Assembly (NCBI GenBank): GCA_016845585.1
Contig: JAERSO010000129.1
Coordinates: 239,887 to 303,886, forward strand
Reading direction: 5' to 3'
Source: Acidimicrobiaceae bacterium
Lineage (GTDB): Bacteria > Actinomycetota > Acidimicrobiia > Acidimicrobiales > Aldehydirespiratoraceae
Length of the DNA stretch: 64,000 bases
In this document: one piece after another, positions 22,410 to 30,886 of the stretch
Layout: each line of letters opens with the position of its first letter
Numbering within the stretch: the stretch's first letter is position 1
Notes under the pieces: generated by a model
What the model was told of the DNA's origin: nothing
Seen by the model: the letters and a program-made list of their open reading frames with translations, nothing else
The model's database searches: none
Program-made: the position numbers and the translations under genes

Positions 22410-25400
22410 TCACGCAGTCCCGCGCGGCGCGAGTCGGTTGGGGTGGGTGGCGATCTGGGTTGCGCGGTCGATCCATTCACAGACGTACCTTCGTGTGTCG
22501 CGGGGATCGATCAGCTCCTCCACCTCGAATCGGTTGAGTGGACCCAGTGGGCCGCGGACGCTCTCGATGCGGGCGAGCAGTTCGGCTCGGAAGGCGGCTG
22601 GGTCGTCGGCTTCGGCGAGTTGACGTTTGTAGGCCGCTTCGATCCCGCCCTCGGGAGGGATGCCGCCGAGATCAGCTGCCGGCCAGGCGACCCGGACATC
22701 AACATCGGACCGTGGGGTTGCGAAGTTGTTGCCCGCCACACCAAAGCTCCGCCTCATGAGCACCGTGAAGATCGGGACCGTGATCCGTGCGAACGCGAGC
22801 ATCCATTCCCCACCCTTGCGAATCGTGCCGGTGATCTCGTGATCGAGTCCGACCGCGAATCCGGGATTGTCGACCAGGTTCAGAACCGGGATGTTGAACA
22901 GGTCGCACAGCTGGAGGTGGCGGGTGAGCTTGTCGCAGCCGTCAGCCGTGAGCGCTCCACCGTTCACATGCCGGGAGTCCGATGCCACGATCCCCACGGT
23001 GTGGCCCTTGCAGCGGGCGAAGCCGGCGACCTGGTCCGTGCCCCAGTGGGGGCCGATCTCGAAGAACGAGGCGGGGTCGACGATCAGTTCGATTGCCCGT
23101 CGGATGTCGAACGTGGTGGTGCGACTTCGCGGGATGAGTCCGAGAAGTTCCTCGACACGAGCGTCGCCGCGGTCCGCCGAGGGAACGATCGGCGCTGGTT
23201 CATAGACGCTCGACGGAAGGTAGGACAGGAACCGGCGAACCTGGGCGGCCGCGTCTTCTTCGTCCTCGGCCAGGTTGTCGACGGAACCGTTGCGGCAGTG
23301 GATGTGCCAGCCGCCGAGGTCTTCCTTGGTGATGTCCTCACCTGTGGCCTGGATGACCACGGGTGGGCCGGCCACGAAGAGCTGGGCCGTGTCGCGCAAC
23401 ATCACGGAGAAGTGACCGAGGACGGCCTTGGCCGCGCCGAGCCCGACAACACTGCCGAGCAGCATGTTCACGACCGGGACGGTGTCGAGCTGGCGGGCGA
23501 ACATCGACGCCCCGAGATGGGGTGGCAGGAAGGAGCCGCCGGGTCCGGTTACTCGCGGCTTGCCGGCATCGATGGCGCCGGTGCTCTCTTTCGCCGTGCT
23601 CTCCCCGCTCTTTGACTGGGATGGCACCATCGCCGCGACGCTGCCGCCTCCCGATGACCCGTCAAGCAGCCGAACCGACGGCACCCGCATTTGGATGGAG
23701 AGCCGCTCGAGATATGTCGACTTCGAGGCGATCGACCCGTCGGCGTGCCCGCCTCGCGACGTGAAATCATCGGCGCACACGATTGCCTGTCGGTGATCGA
23801 TCGCGCCCCAGCCCCCGACATGGTTGGAGGGTGTGAAGGCCGAGACGTTCCCATCGGCGTCGTAGCTCGTGAATCCGGTGAGGCTGCCCACCTCCCGAAA
23901 CGAGCCGTCATCGACAAGGAGATCGATCCGCTCACGACAGGTGAGCTTTCCCCGGCTCCGTTGGCGAACGACGCCCGGATCGTCCGAGGTCTCGGCGAGT
24001 CGTTGGTGGGCAAAGCCTCGCACTGCCTCGGCCTGCGCGAGCGTCGGCTTCCAACCGTCGTTGGATGGTGTCTCTTCGGGGGTGCTCGTCGAGGTCGTCT
24101 CACCCGGCTCGATGAGGGCAACGATCTGGTCCTGGTCGACCATCGAGCCCGGCTCGAGAGTGAGGAGCTCGGCGACCACTCCGTCACAGGGCGAGACGAG
24201 GATGGTCTCCATCTTCATCGCAGATGTGATCAACAGCGGCTGCCCGGTCGTGACTTCGGCACCGGGCTCCACGAGCACCTCGACCGTCACCGCGCTGACC
24301 GGAGCCGCCACCGCGACGAGGTCGCCCTCCGCCACCAGTGCGGGCCCTGACGACGCGGTCCCCGCCGCTGTCGAGGGCGACGACGCACTTGGGCCCGAGC
24401 TCGGGTTCGCCGAGCGGAACAGGGTGACTGCCGCGCCCGGCTCGGCGGCAGCTCCGTGGGGAAGTGCATCGATGAGCGTGGTTCGGGCGTCGCCGGCGCG
24501 AACCGTCTCGTGTCGGAGCAGTGCGCCGAGAAGGTCGAGGTTGGTGGTCGCCCCATCGACGTTGAACTCATCGAGGGCACGGGCGGCGCGGTCGAGCGCG
24601 GCACGGTACGACGACAGTGGCTCGTCTCTGCCGCGCGCCGGTGCCGAGCTGATGACCTTGGCCAGCAACGGGTCGAATGCGGCGACGGGGGTGTAGCCCG
24701 CGTACGCATAGCCGTCGACACGTATGCCGGGGCCCGACGGTTCCCGGTAGCCGCTGAGCGTGCCGCCGGATGACAGGACGACCCGTGCCTGGACGGCTGC
24801 TCGTCTCGGCGTGCCCACCGCCGACTGGTTCGGAAGGCCGAGATCGGCCAGGGTCGCTCCTGCGGCGACCATGAGCTGACTCTCCACGAGATCGACCCCG
24901 GTGATCTCTTCGGTGATGGTGTGTTCGACCTGGATCCGAGGGTTCGCCTCGATGAACCAGTATCCGCCACCGGGCGACGTGTCGACGAGGAACTCGATGG
25001 TCCCGGCATTCGAGTAGCCGCCGGCAACCCCCAACCTCACTGCATCAGCGAGAAGGCCGGCCCGGATCTCGTCGGGCAGATTCGGAGCCGGAGCGATCTC
25101 GACGATCTTCTGGTGCCGTTGTTGAAGCGAGCAGTCCCGCTCCCAGAGATGGACGACCGTGCCAGCGTGGTCGCCGAGGATCTGGACCTCGATGTGGCGC
25201 GGATCGACCAGCAGCTTCTCGATGAGCAGGGAGCCGTCTCCGAACGATGCCGCGGCCTCTCGCGAAGCCGCCTCGAAGAGTCCGGGCATGTCCGCGTCGG
25301 AATCCACGCGCCGCATGCCGCGGCCTCCTCCTCCCGCCGCGGCCTTCAACATGACCGGGTAGCCGAGGTCCTGCGCCAGCGTCACGGCCTCGTCGGCCGA

Positions 25401-25826
25401 AGCAATCACTCCGTCGCTCCCCGGCACGATGGGCACACCGTGCGCTGCCGCGAACTGTCGTGCGGTCGCCTTGTTGCCCAGCAGTTCCAGCGCGTCCGCG
25501 GTGGGCCCGACGAATGCGAGGCCTGCCGATTCGCAGCGCCGGGCGAACGTCGGATTCTCGGCCAGCAAGCCGTAGCCCGGGTGCACCGCGTCGCAGCCGT
25601 TGTCGGTGGCTGCCTCGATGACGGCATCGATGTCGAGGTAGGCCTCGATTGGGCCGCCAGGAAGCTCGATCGACCGGTCGGCCACGCGAGTGTGGAGGGA
25701 CATGGCGTCGGCGGCGGAGTGAACGGCCACCGTGTCGATCCCGAGTCCTGCAGCGGCTCGAGCGACTCGTACGGCGATCTCGCCCCGGTTGGCGATGAGC
25801 AGTCTGCGGAAGGGCCGGCTGGGCAT
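22410..25826 (-). CDS. Single-chain biotin-dependent acyl-CoA carboxylase (BC-BCCP-CT)
   Basis: One 1138-residue polypeptide holds all parts of an acyl-CoA carboxylase. Residues 1-460 are biotin carboxylase (LLIANRGEIAVRV, KAAAGGGGRGMR, EKLLVDPRHIEVQI, EANPRIQVEHTITE). A biotin carrier domain follows, with the biotinyl lysine in SAMKMET near residue 540. From about residue 600 comes the carboxyltransferase (RSRGKLTCRERIDLLVDDGS and FDIRRAIELIVDPASFFEI). It adds carboxyl groups from bicarbonate to an acyl-CoA such as acetyl-, propionyl- or long-chain acyl-CoA using ATP. Usual actinobacterial enzymes are split into alpha and beta chains, so this fused form resembles the single-chain long-chain acyl-CoA carboxylases. 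It is divergent from an acyl-CoA ligase. Confidence 0.93.
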   Translation of the reverse strand: MPSRPFRRLLIANRGEIAVRVARAAAGLGIDTVAVHSAADAMSLHTRVADRSIELPGGPIEAYLDIDAVIEAATDNGCDAVHPGYGLLAENPTFARRCESAGLAFVGPTADALELLGNKATARQFAAAHGVPIVPGSDGVIASADEAVTLAQDLGYPVMLKAAAGGGGRGMRRVDSDADMPGLFEAASREAAASFGDGSLLIEKLLVDPRHIEVQILGDHAGTVVHLWERDCSLQQRHQKIVEIAPAPNLPDEIRAGLLADAVRLGVAGGYSNAGTIEFLVDTSPGGGYWFIEANPRIQVEHTITEEITGVDLVESQLMVAAGATLADLGLPNQSAVGTPRRAAVQARVVLSSGGTLSGYREPSGPGIRVDGYAYAGYTPVAAFDPLLAKVISSAPARGRDEPLSSYRAALDRAARALDEFNVDGATTNLDLLGALLRHETVRAGDARTTLIDALPHGAAAEPGAAVTLFRSANPSSGPSASSPSTAAGTASSGPALVAEGDLVAVAAPVSAVTVEVLVEPGAEVTTGQPLLITSAMKMETILVSPCDGVVAELLTLEPGSMVDQDQIVALIEPGETTSTSTPEETPSNDGWKPTLAQAEAVRGFAHQRLAETSDDPGVVRQRSRGKLTCRERIDLLVDDGSFREVGSLTGFTSYDADGNVSAFTPSNHVGGWGAIDHRQAIVCADDFTSRGGHADGSIASKSTYLERLSIQMRVPSVRLLDGSSGGGSVAAMVPSQSKSGESTAKESTGAIDAGKPRVTGPGGSFLPPHLGASMFARQLDTVPVVNMLLGSVVGLGAAKAVLGHFSVMLRDTAQLFVAGPPVVIQATGEDITKEDLGGWHIHCRNGSVDNLAEDEEDAAAQVRRFLSYLPSSVYEPAPIVPSADRGDARVEELLGLIPRSRTTTFDIRRAIELIVDPASFFEIGPHWGTDQVAGFARCKGHTVGIVASDSRHVNGGALTADGCDKLTRHLQLCDLFNIPVLNLVDNPGFAVGLDHEITGTIRKGGEWMLAFARITVPIFTVLMRRSFGVAGNNFATPRSDVDVRVAWPAADLGGIPPEGGIEAAYKRQLAEADDPAAFRAELLARIESVRGPLGPLNRFEVEELIDPRDTRRYVCEWIDRATQIATHPNRLAPRGTA

Positions 25827-25849
25827 GCGCGGGACATTACTCCGCGGCG

Positions 25850-25920
25850 GTTTGGCGATCGAAGTGACGAGATTCGACGGTGAGAATGTCGATTGCTACG
25901 TTCGCCAAACTCAGCGTCAC
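25850..25920. promoter_or_regulatory. Paired 9-bp inverted repeats in a divergent promoter
   Basis: GTTTGGCGA (25850-25858) and TCGCCAAAC (25912-25920) are exact complements 53 bases apart, within the 129-base gap between the divergent carboxylase and acyl-CoA ligase starts. They could be two half-sites for one regulator controlling both genes. Confidence 0.35.
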
Positions 25921-25955
25921 CCAGCTACAACGCCACAAGAACCAGGAGCCAAACG

Positions 25956-27482
25956 ATGATCTTCGATCCTCGAATCCCTGCACACGATGAGTGTGTGCTC
26001 GGCTCTCAACTCGAGCGGTGGGCGACGGCTCAGCCCGACGCTCTCGCCGTCCGATTTCACGACGGTGAGAGCTGGACGTGGGCCGAAGCGCTCCGGAACA
26101 CACAACGCGCGGCGAAGGCGTTCCAGGATCTCGGCGTGAAGAAGGGCGACCATGTCTTGTCCTGGCAACCCAACGGCCGTGACGCGCTCGTGACCTGGTT
26201 CGGGCTCAACTACCTCGGCGCGGTGTATGTGCCACTGAACACCGCGTACAAGGGCGGCGTCCTCGAGCATCTCGTTCGTCTGTCCGACGCGTCACTGATC
26301 GTCTGCCACGCGGACCTCGCCCCGAGGCTCTCCGACATCGACACCGCGGCGCTCTCCGACATCATCGTCACCGGTGTCGCCACCAAGGCGGCCGCCGTCT
26401 CTGTCGAGGGGTTGACGCACCACGCGGCGGAGGTGCTCGAACCCGCGAGCTGGTTGGACGAGATGCCCAACCGGGTCGAGCCATGGGACACGCAGTACAT
26501 CATCTTCACGTCGGGCACGACTGGCCCGTCCAAGGCGGTCCTGTCGTCGTACCTGCAGGGCTATTCGATGGGGCCCGGGGCGTTCGACCAGTTCGACGGC
26601 ACCGACCGGATCCTCGTCAACCTCCCGCTGTTCCACGTGGGCGGCACGATCTTCGTCATCGTCACGTTGGCCAACGGCGGGTCGTGCTACGTCGACACCC
26701 ACTTCCGCACGGACGACTTCTGGTCGACGGTGAACGACAACGAGATCACGATGACGTGCCTGCTCGCCGCGATGATCCCATTCCTGCTGAACCTGCCTCC
26801 GTTCGACGGTGAGCGCGATCACAGCCTGCGCAAAGCAGTCTGTGTGCCGTGGAACGCGGAGGCGGTGGCAGTCTCGGACCGGTACGGCCTCGAGTCATGG
26901 ACCACCTTCAACATGACCGAGGTGTCGTCGCCGTTGATCTCGGATCTGAACCCGAACGCCCCGGGCACGTGCGGACGTGTGCGTCCCGGCATCGAAGCGC
27001 GGGTCGTCGATGACAACGACTGCGAGGTCGCGCCCGGCGAGGTCGGCGAGCTGATCCTGCGCAGCGATCGTCCCTGGGCGATGAACCACGGGTACTACAA
27101 GAACCCGGAGGCGACTGCAGCGGCGTGGCGCAACGGCTGGTTCCACACGGGTGATGGATTCCGCTACGACGAGGAGGGCTACTTCTACTTCGTCGACCGA
27201 ATCAAGGATGCCATCCGCCGGCGGGGCGAGAACATCTCGTCCTTCGAGGTCGAGAACGAGGTGGCCGCTCATCCCGGCGTCGCCGAAGTCGCCGCAATCG
27301 CGGTGCCGAGCGAGCTGGGCGAAGACGAGGTCATGGTCGTGATCGCGCCGGTCGAGGAGCTTCCCAAGACACCGACGCAGAAGATCCAGAAGCACCTCCT
27401 GAAGAGCGACGGCATCACCCCCGACACCTGGGACCGAGAAGCCGCCGGCATCAAGGTCACGCGAGACAAGATCGGGTCGTAG
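25956..27482 (+). CDS. AMP-forming acyl-CoA synthetase (CaiC-like)
   Basis: The 508-residue protein belongs to the ANL superfamily: the phosphate-binding loop TSGTTGPSKA near residue 185, FNMTEVSS near residue 320, NGWFHTGDGFRYDEEGYFYF with the ribose-binding Asp, the hinge RIKDAIRRRGENIS, and the catalytic lysine region KTPTQKIQKHLL near the C-terminus. It activates a carboxylic acid with ATP to acyl-AMP and then to acyl-CoA. The sequence is closest in style to carnitine/crotonobetaine-CoA ligases, but the substrate is unknown. ATG 25956 has AGGAG at 25943-25947, eight bases upstream. It is divergent from the single-chain carboxylase, which could use its product. Confidence 0.92.
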   Translation: MIFDPRIPAHDECVLGSQLERWATAQPDALAVRFHDGESWTWAEALRNTQRAAKAFQDLGVKKGDHVLSWQPNGRDALVTWFGLNYLGAVYVPLNTAYKGGVLEHLVRLSDASLIVCHADLAPRLSDIDTAALSDIIVTGVATKAAAVSVEGLTHHAAEVLEPASWLDEMPNRVEPWDTQYIIFTSGTTGPSKAVLSSYLQGYSMGPGAFDQFDGTDRILVNLPLFHVGGTIFVIVTLANGGSCYVDTHFRTDDFWSTVNDNEITMTCLLAAMIPFLLNLPPFDGERDHSLRKAVCVPWNAEAVAVSDRYGLESWTTFNMTEVSSPLISDLNPNAPGTCGRVRPGIEARVVDDNDCEVAPGEVGELILRSDRPWAMNHGYYKNPEATAAAWRNGWFHTGDGFRYDEEGYFYFVDRIKDAIRRRGENISSFEVENEVAAHPGVAEVAAIAVPSELGEDEVMVVIAPVEELPKTPTQKIQKHLLKSDGITPDTWDREAAGIKVTRDKIGS

Positions 27483-27497
27483 CCGGCATCCCTCCCG

Positions 27498-27544
27498 AAC
27501 TGGCGGCACATATGGTCGGAGACCGGCGGTTCGTGCCGCCAGTT
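27498..27544. repeat. 47-bp palindromic dispersed repeat, copy B
   Basis: AACTGGCGGCAC (27498-27509) pairs with GTGCCGCCAGTT (27533-27544), with a small GGTC-GGA-GACC hairpin between. It is 40/47 identical to copy A at 22359-22405. It follows the acyl-CoA ligase stop by 15 bases and precedes the amidase by 30. Confidence 0.75.
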
Positions 27545-27574
27545 GGCACGTGTGTCATCGGCTAGAACCTGTCC

Positions 27575-28984
27575 ATGGCTGATCTCGACCTTGCGTTTCT
27601 TCCTGCCGTGGAGATGGCCCGGGTGGTTGCGACGGGTGAGGTGTCGCCCGTGGAGCTCGTGGACAATGCGCTGGATCGCATCGATGAGGTCGACGGCGAG
27701 CTGAACGCGTTCTGTTTCGTCTGGGATGAGGAGGCTCGCGAGCAAGCCCGGACGGCGGCGGACCAGGTCGCCAACGGTGACTCGCTCGGACGCCTGCATG
27801 GTGTGCCGGTCGCTCTCAAGGACACCACGCCGACTGCCGGCCACACGACCACGCTCGGGTCCCACGTCTTCGAGGACTGGGTGCCGGCGGTCGATGGGAC
27901 GATCGCCCGCAAGCTGCGTGAGGCCGGCGCGATTGTCGTCGGCAAGACGACCACACCCGAGTTCGCACACGCGCTCACCACCGAGAGTCCGCTGTGGGGC
28001 ATCACTCGCAACCCTTGGGCTCTCGACCGAACGACTGGTGGCTCGTCCGGCGGCTCGGGTGCGGCAGTGGCGGCTGGGTGCGTACCGCTGGCGGAGGGGT
28101 CGGACATGGGTGGCTCGGTGCGCATCCCGTCGGCGTGGTGCGGCATCGTCGGACTGAAGCCGGGACTCGGACGGATCCCGATGGATGTCCTTCCCGGCTT
28201 GTTCGACACGATCAGCCATCACGGCCCTCTGGCTCGCTGCGTGGACGACGCTCGATTGTTCCTGCACGCCACGCAGGGGCCGGACGAGGCCGACATCCTG
28301 AGCCAGCCGGCGCCACTCGATCTCGCGACGCCGCGCTCCGCCGATCTGTCAACGGTTCGTGTCGCGCTGACCATCGACCTGGGGTGTTGGGCCGTCGATC
28401 CGACGATCGAAGCCGTGGTGCGAGCCGCCGCGGCTGCGCTGGCCGATGCCGGAGCCACGGTCACCGAGGTGAGCCCCGGCTTCCTCGGCAACGAGGAGGC
28501 CGAGTGGAACAAGCTCTGGGAGGTCTTCATGGCTGCCTACTACGGCGAACATGTCGCAGAGCACGCGGACCGTATGACGGCCGACGTGTTGGGGTTGATC
28601 GAGCGAGGCAACGCCATGAGCGCCGTCGACTACAAGCAGGTCGAGTTCACCCGCACGCGGATGTGGAAGCAGGTCAGTCCGATACTCCAGGCCCATGACG
28701 TGTTGCTCTGCCCGACGATGGCCACCGGTCCGGTTCAGGCATCGGTTCCGGGTGAGCGCATCGCCAGTCGGATGGAGGGCGGCCGATTTCACTCGCCGGA
28801 CATGACGGCCATCTGGAACATGATTTCGCCGTGCCCGGTCTTGACGGTGCCCTGCGGCCTCGACGGCGACGGGCTCCCCGTCGGCGCTCAACTCGTCGGT
28901 CAGCGATGGCGCTCCGACGAGCTGCTCGCGATCGGGGCCGCGCTCGAATCCGTGGTTGTACCCATCGGTCGGCCGCCGATCTAG
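27575..28984 (+). CDS. Amidase-signature family amidase
   Basis: The 469-residue protein has the amidase signature with the Ser-Ser-Lys triad: the lysine in PVALKDTTPTAGH near residue 79, and the serines in TTGGSSGGSGAAVAAG and DMGGSVRIPS near residues 150-190. Such enzymes hydrolyse amides, including aryl- and acyl-amides, and some are GatA; there is no GatB or GatC next to it, so a stand-alone amidase is likely. The N-terminus MADLDLAFLPAVEMARVVATG is typical. Its final four bases CTAG are shared with the decayed gene on the opposite strand. Confidence 0.9.
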   Translation: MADLDLAFLPAVEMARVVATGEVSPVELVDNALDRIDEVDGELNAFCFVWDEEAREQARTAADQVANGDSLGRLHGVPVALKDTTPTAGHTTTLGSHVFEDWVPAVDGTIARKLREAGAIVVGKTTTPEFAHALTTESPLWGITRNPWALDRTTGGSSGGSGAAVAAGCVPLAEGSDMGGSVRIPSAWCGIVGLKPGLGRIPMDVLPGLFDTISHHGPLARCVDDARLFLHATQGPDEADILSQPAPLDLATPRSADLSTVRVALTIDLGCWAVDPTIEAVVRAAAAALADAGATVTEVSPGFLGNEEAEWNKLWEVFMAAYYGEHVAEHADRMTADVLGLIERGNAMSAVDYKQVEFTRTRMWKQVSPILQAHDVLLCPTMATGPVQASVPGERIASRMEGGRFHSPDMTAIWNMISPCPVLTVPCGLDGDGLPVGAQLVGQRWRSDELLAIGAALESVVVPIGRPPI

Positions 28985-29365
28985 GTGCGCAGGCGGCGAC
29001 GGATGCATTCCCCGCCGATCGGTAGTGGCTCGGGCCGGTGGCTTCGGCTCACCGACCCGGGGTCCAGTTGTTGTTCGCCCCGGTCATGGGTCCGGCGTAG
29101 AGCTCCTCGTCGGTTCGCGCCTCGAGAAACTCGACGAGTTCGGTGTGAGCGCGGCGCAACGACTCGCACGCCTCGTCCCAGTCCAGGTCGGCTTGTGCGG
29201 CTCGGAGATCGACGTGTCATCGTCATCCTTGCGCAGCGCTGTTTCGCGGTCGATCCCGCGCAGCAGCCGGTCGACCTTGTCGAACTCGTGTGCAGTGACC
29301 GCGAGCAGCTCCTCTTTGGTGATTGCCGCGGGCACCTGAACCTCCGGTTCGTGGGACATCTCCAT
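28981..29365 (-). pseudogene. Decayed ClbS/DfsB-like (DUF1706) gene
   Basis: Pieces of a ClbS/DfsB-like four-helix protein are present in order but not in one frame. Piece 1 (from ATG 29365) reads ITKEELLAVTAHEFDKVDRL onward to DTSISEPHK. Then, in another frame, DLDWDEACESLRRAHTELVE... to GANNNWTPGR, a TGA at 29049-29051 where homologues have Trp, then AEATGPSHYRSAG, and in a third frame ECIRRRLRT to the TAG at 28981. The middle of the domain (about 45 residues) is missing between pieces 1 and 2. ClbS binds and detoxifies colibactin-like genotoxins; here the gene is non-functional. Confidence 0.8.
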
Positions 29366-29544
29366 GGTTCGCCGACGACATGATCGGTTCAGGGTCCGAG
29401 GTCCTGTCGGCCGATGACGATGGAGCATCGACCCCTCTCCACAGCTCGTTCAGGTCGGAGGTTTCGTCCTCGACGGATGCGCTCGCGGAGCGGAGACGGG
29501 ACCGTCGGCGGGCGAGGTGAGGCGGGAGGTGGAACACTCGAACG
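29366..29544. other. Intergenic region without a supported gene
   Basis: Short frames exist on both strands but none has a convincing start, codon pattern or family. The end of it leads into the gene at 29545, with GGGAGGTGG about 15 bases before that start. Confidence 0.4.
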
Positions 29545-30105
29545 ATGGGGACGAGCAACCTGCGGTTGGAGTTCGAGGCACGAGGCCGCGCCGGCAGTGT
29601 GAGCGTGTCGCTCACGACGAACGAGAACCCGACCGACATCGGTTGCGCCGCATGGGCGCAGGGTTTCCCGATCTGTGAGGCGACCGTCGAGTTCGCCGGT
29701 CGGGGCTATGAGGCGCTGATGGGGTGGGTGCAGCTGGTCCGGCAGCGATCGCCGGCTCACGCGCCGGAGGAGTGGTGGGAAACCGACCCGCTCGAGGTGT
29801 TCGCCGACCTCGAGCTGCCGTTCGGTGTCTACGGGATCGAACCGACACTGTTCGACGCGCCGGCCCGCAGCGACCGATCGCAACGGCTGGACTGGCATGC
29901 CGAGAGCTTCCTCTGTGTGGCACCGACATCTCCGATGGCTCGGGAAGTCATGCCCATCGTTTCGTTTGCGTGGGGGTTCTCGCTCGGCGCGGGGGAGATC
30001 ACCCCTCGAGCCCCCGAGCCGTTGCCGGCCTCGGCGTGGACACAACACCGCGAGCGCCTCGCGGCTGCGTATCCGACATGGGAGTTCATCGACCAGGGTG
30101 TGTAG
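29545..30105 (+). CDS. Conserved hypothetical protein
   Basis: This 186-residue protein has no membrane segment or signal peptide. It is rich in aromatic residues (WAQGFPICEATVEFAGRGYE, WWETDPLEVFADLELPFGVY, TWEFIDQGV) and has the look of a compact cytoplasmic alpha/beta protein. I do not recognise the family. It ends 44 bases before imuA; the imuA promoter lies in the gap, so the two are probably transcribed separately. Confidence 0.65.
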   Translation: MGTSNLRLEFEARGRAGSVSVSLTTNENPTDIGCAAWAQGFPICEATVEFAGRGYEALMGWVQLVRQRSPAHAPEEWWETDPLEVFADLELPFGVYGIEPTLFDAPARSDRSQRLDWHAESFLCVAPTSPMAREVMPIVSFAWGFSLGAGEITPRAPEPLPASAWTQHRERLAAAYPTWEFIDQGV

Positions 30106-30111
30106 ACTGAT

Positions 30112-30140
30112 TTGTCGGCACGAACACCTGTTCGTATAGT
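30112..30140 (+). promoter_or_regulatory. imuA promoter (TTGTCG, 17-bp spacer, TATAGT)
   Basis: TTGTCG at 30112-30117 and TATAGT at 30135-30140 are 17 bases apart, and the LexA box fills the spacer. Transcription would start about at the ATG 30149, giving an almost leaderless mRNA. Confidence 0.7.
30121..30134 (+). promoter_or_regulatory. LexA (SOS) box upstream of imuA
   Basis: CGAACACCTGTTCG is a perfect palindromic actinobacterial LexA box (CGAAC-4N-GTTCG). Located between -35 and -10, it should block RNA polymerase until LexA is cleaved after DNA damage. Confidence 0.85.
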
Positions 30141-30148
30141 GGTGAAGT

Positions 30149-30883
30149 ATGGCTGCCGCGGAGTCGCTGCCCTCTGTCGTCGACCCCGACGAGGCGATTG
30201 CAGATCGGCGCGCCAGGCTACAGCTGGTCGGTGACCGGGTCGCCCCGATGGCGTTGGCCGGGGAGCGGACGTTGCCGTTGCTCGACGAGCTGACTTGCCT
30301 CTTTCCCGAAGGATTGAGGCGAGGGTCGACGGTCTCGCTTCACGGGTCGGGGTCGACGGCGTTGGCGCTGGCAGTTGCCGCCGCCGCTTCCACGGCTGGG
30401 TCGTGGGTTGCCGTCGTCGGTGATCCAGAACTCGGGTTTGCCGCGGCTGAAGAGGCAGGCGTCGCGCTCCAGCGCGTGCTGGTCGTGGACCCCGAGCCAT
30501 CGTCGTGGAGCGCTGCGGTCGCCGCGCTCGTCGGAGCGGTCGACATCGTGTTGATCGCCCCTCGACACCGTGTGCGTGACGCAGAGGCGCGCCGCCTCTC
30601 GGCTCGGCTTCGGGAGCGTGGTTCGGTGCTGTTGTGCACGAATGGGCGATGGCCGAGCGGGGCCGACGTGCAGCTCGAGATCGTCGAAAGTGAGTGGGCG
30701 GGACTCGGGAGCGGGCATGGCGTACTGCAGGCCAGGAGGGTGACCATTCGTGGCGGTGGGCGAGGGGCATCGGCTCGGCCCCGTTCGGCCGACATGTTGT
30801 TGCCCGGCCCACTCGGGCGCCCCGAATTCATTGTTCCCGACATCACTGTCGACGAGGCGCCGGCACTCGCTGCTCAAGGCTGA
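30149..30883 (+). CDS. imuA: ImuA-like RecA-related protein of the mutasome
   Basis: The 244-residue protein is a short, RecA/SulA-related ImuA-type factor. After a ~45-residue head it has LDELTCLFPEGLRRGSTVSL and then a degenerate P-loop HGSGSTALALAVAAAAS, followed by VAVVGDPELGFAAAEEAG and a Walker B-like strand VDIVLIAPRH. ImuA proteins cooperate with ImuB and DnaE2 in error-prone synthesis past DNA lesions. It starts the imuA-imuB pair, is preceded by a LexA box inside the promoter, and imuB follows after three bases. Position and neighbours make the assignment stronger than the sequence alone. Confidence 0.82.
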   Translation: MAAAESLPSVVDPDEAIADRRARLQLVGDRVAPMALAGERTLPLLDELTCLFPEGLRRGSTVSLHGSGSTALALAVAAAASTAGSWVAVVGDPELGFAAAEEAGVALQRVLVVDPEPSSWSAAVAALVGAVDIVLIAPRHRVRDAEARRLSARLRERGSVLLCTNGRWPSGADVQLEIVESEWAGLGSGHGVLQARRVTIRGGGRGASARPRSADMLLPGPLGRPEFIVPDITVDEAPALAAQG

Positions 30884-30886
30884 CCC

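Noticed and set aside
29049..29051. TGA in the ClbS-like fragment as another selenocysteine codon
   Set aside because: Homologues have Trp here, the gene has frameshifts and a deletion, and no hairpin of SECIS type follows. It is a nonsense mutation.
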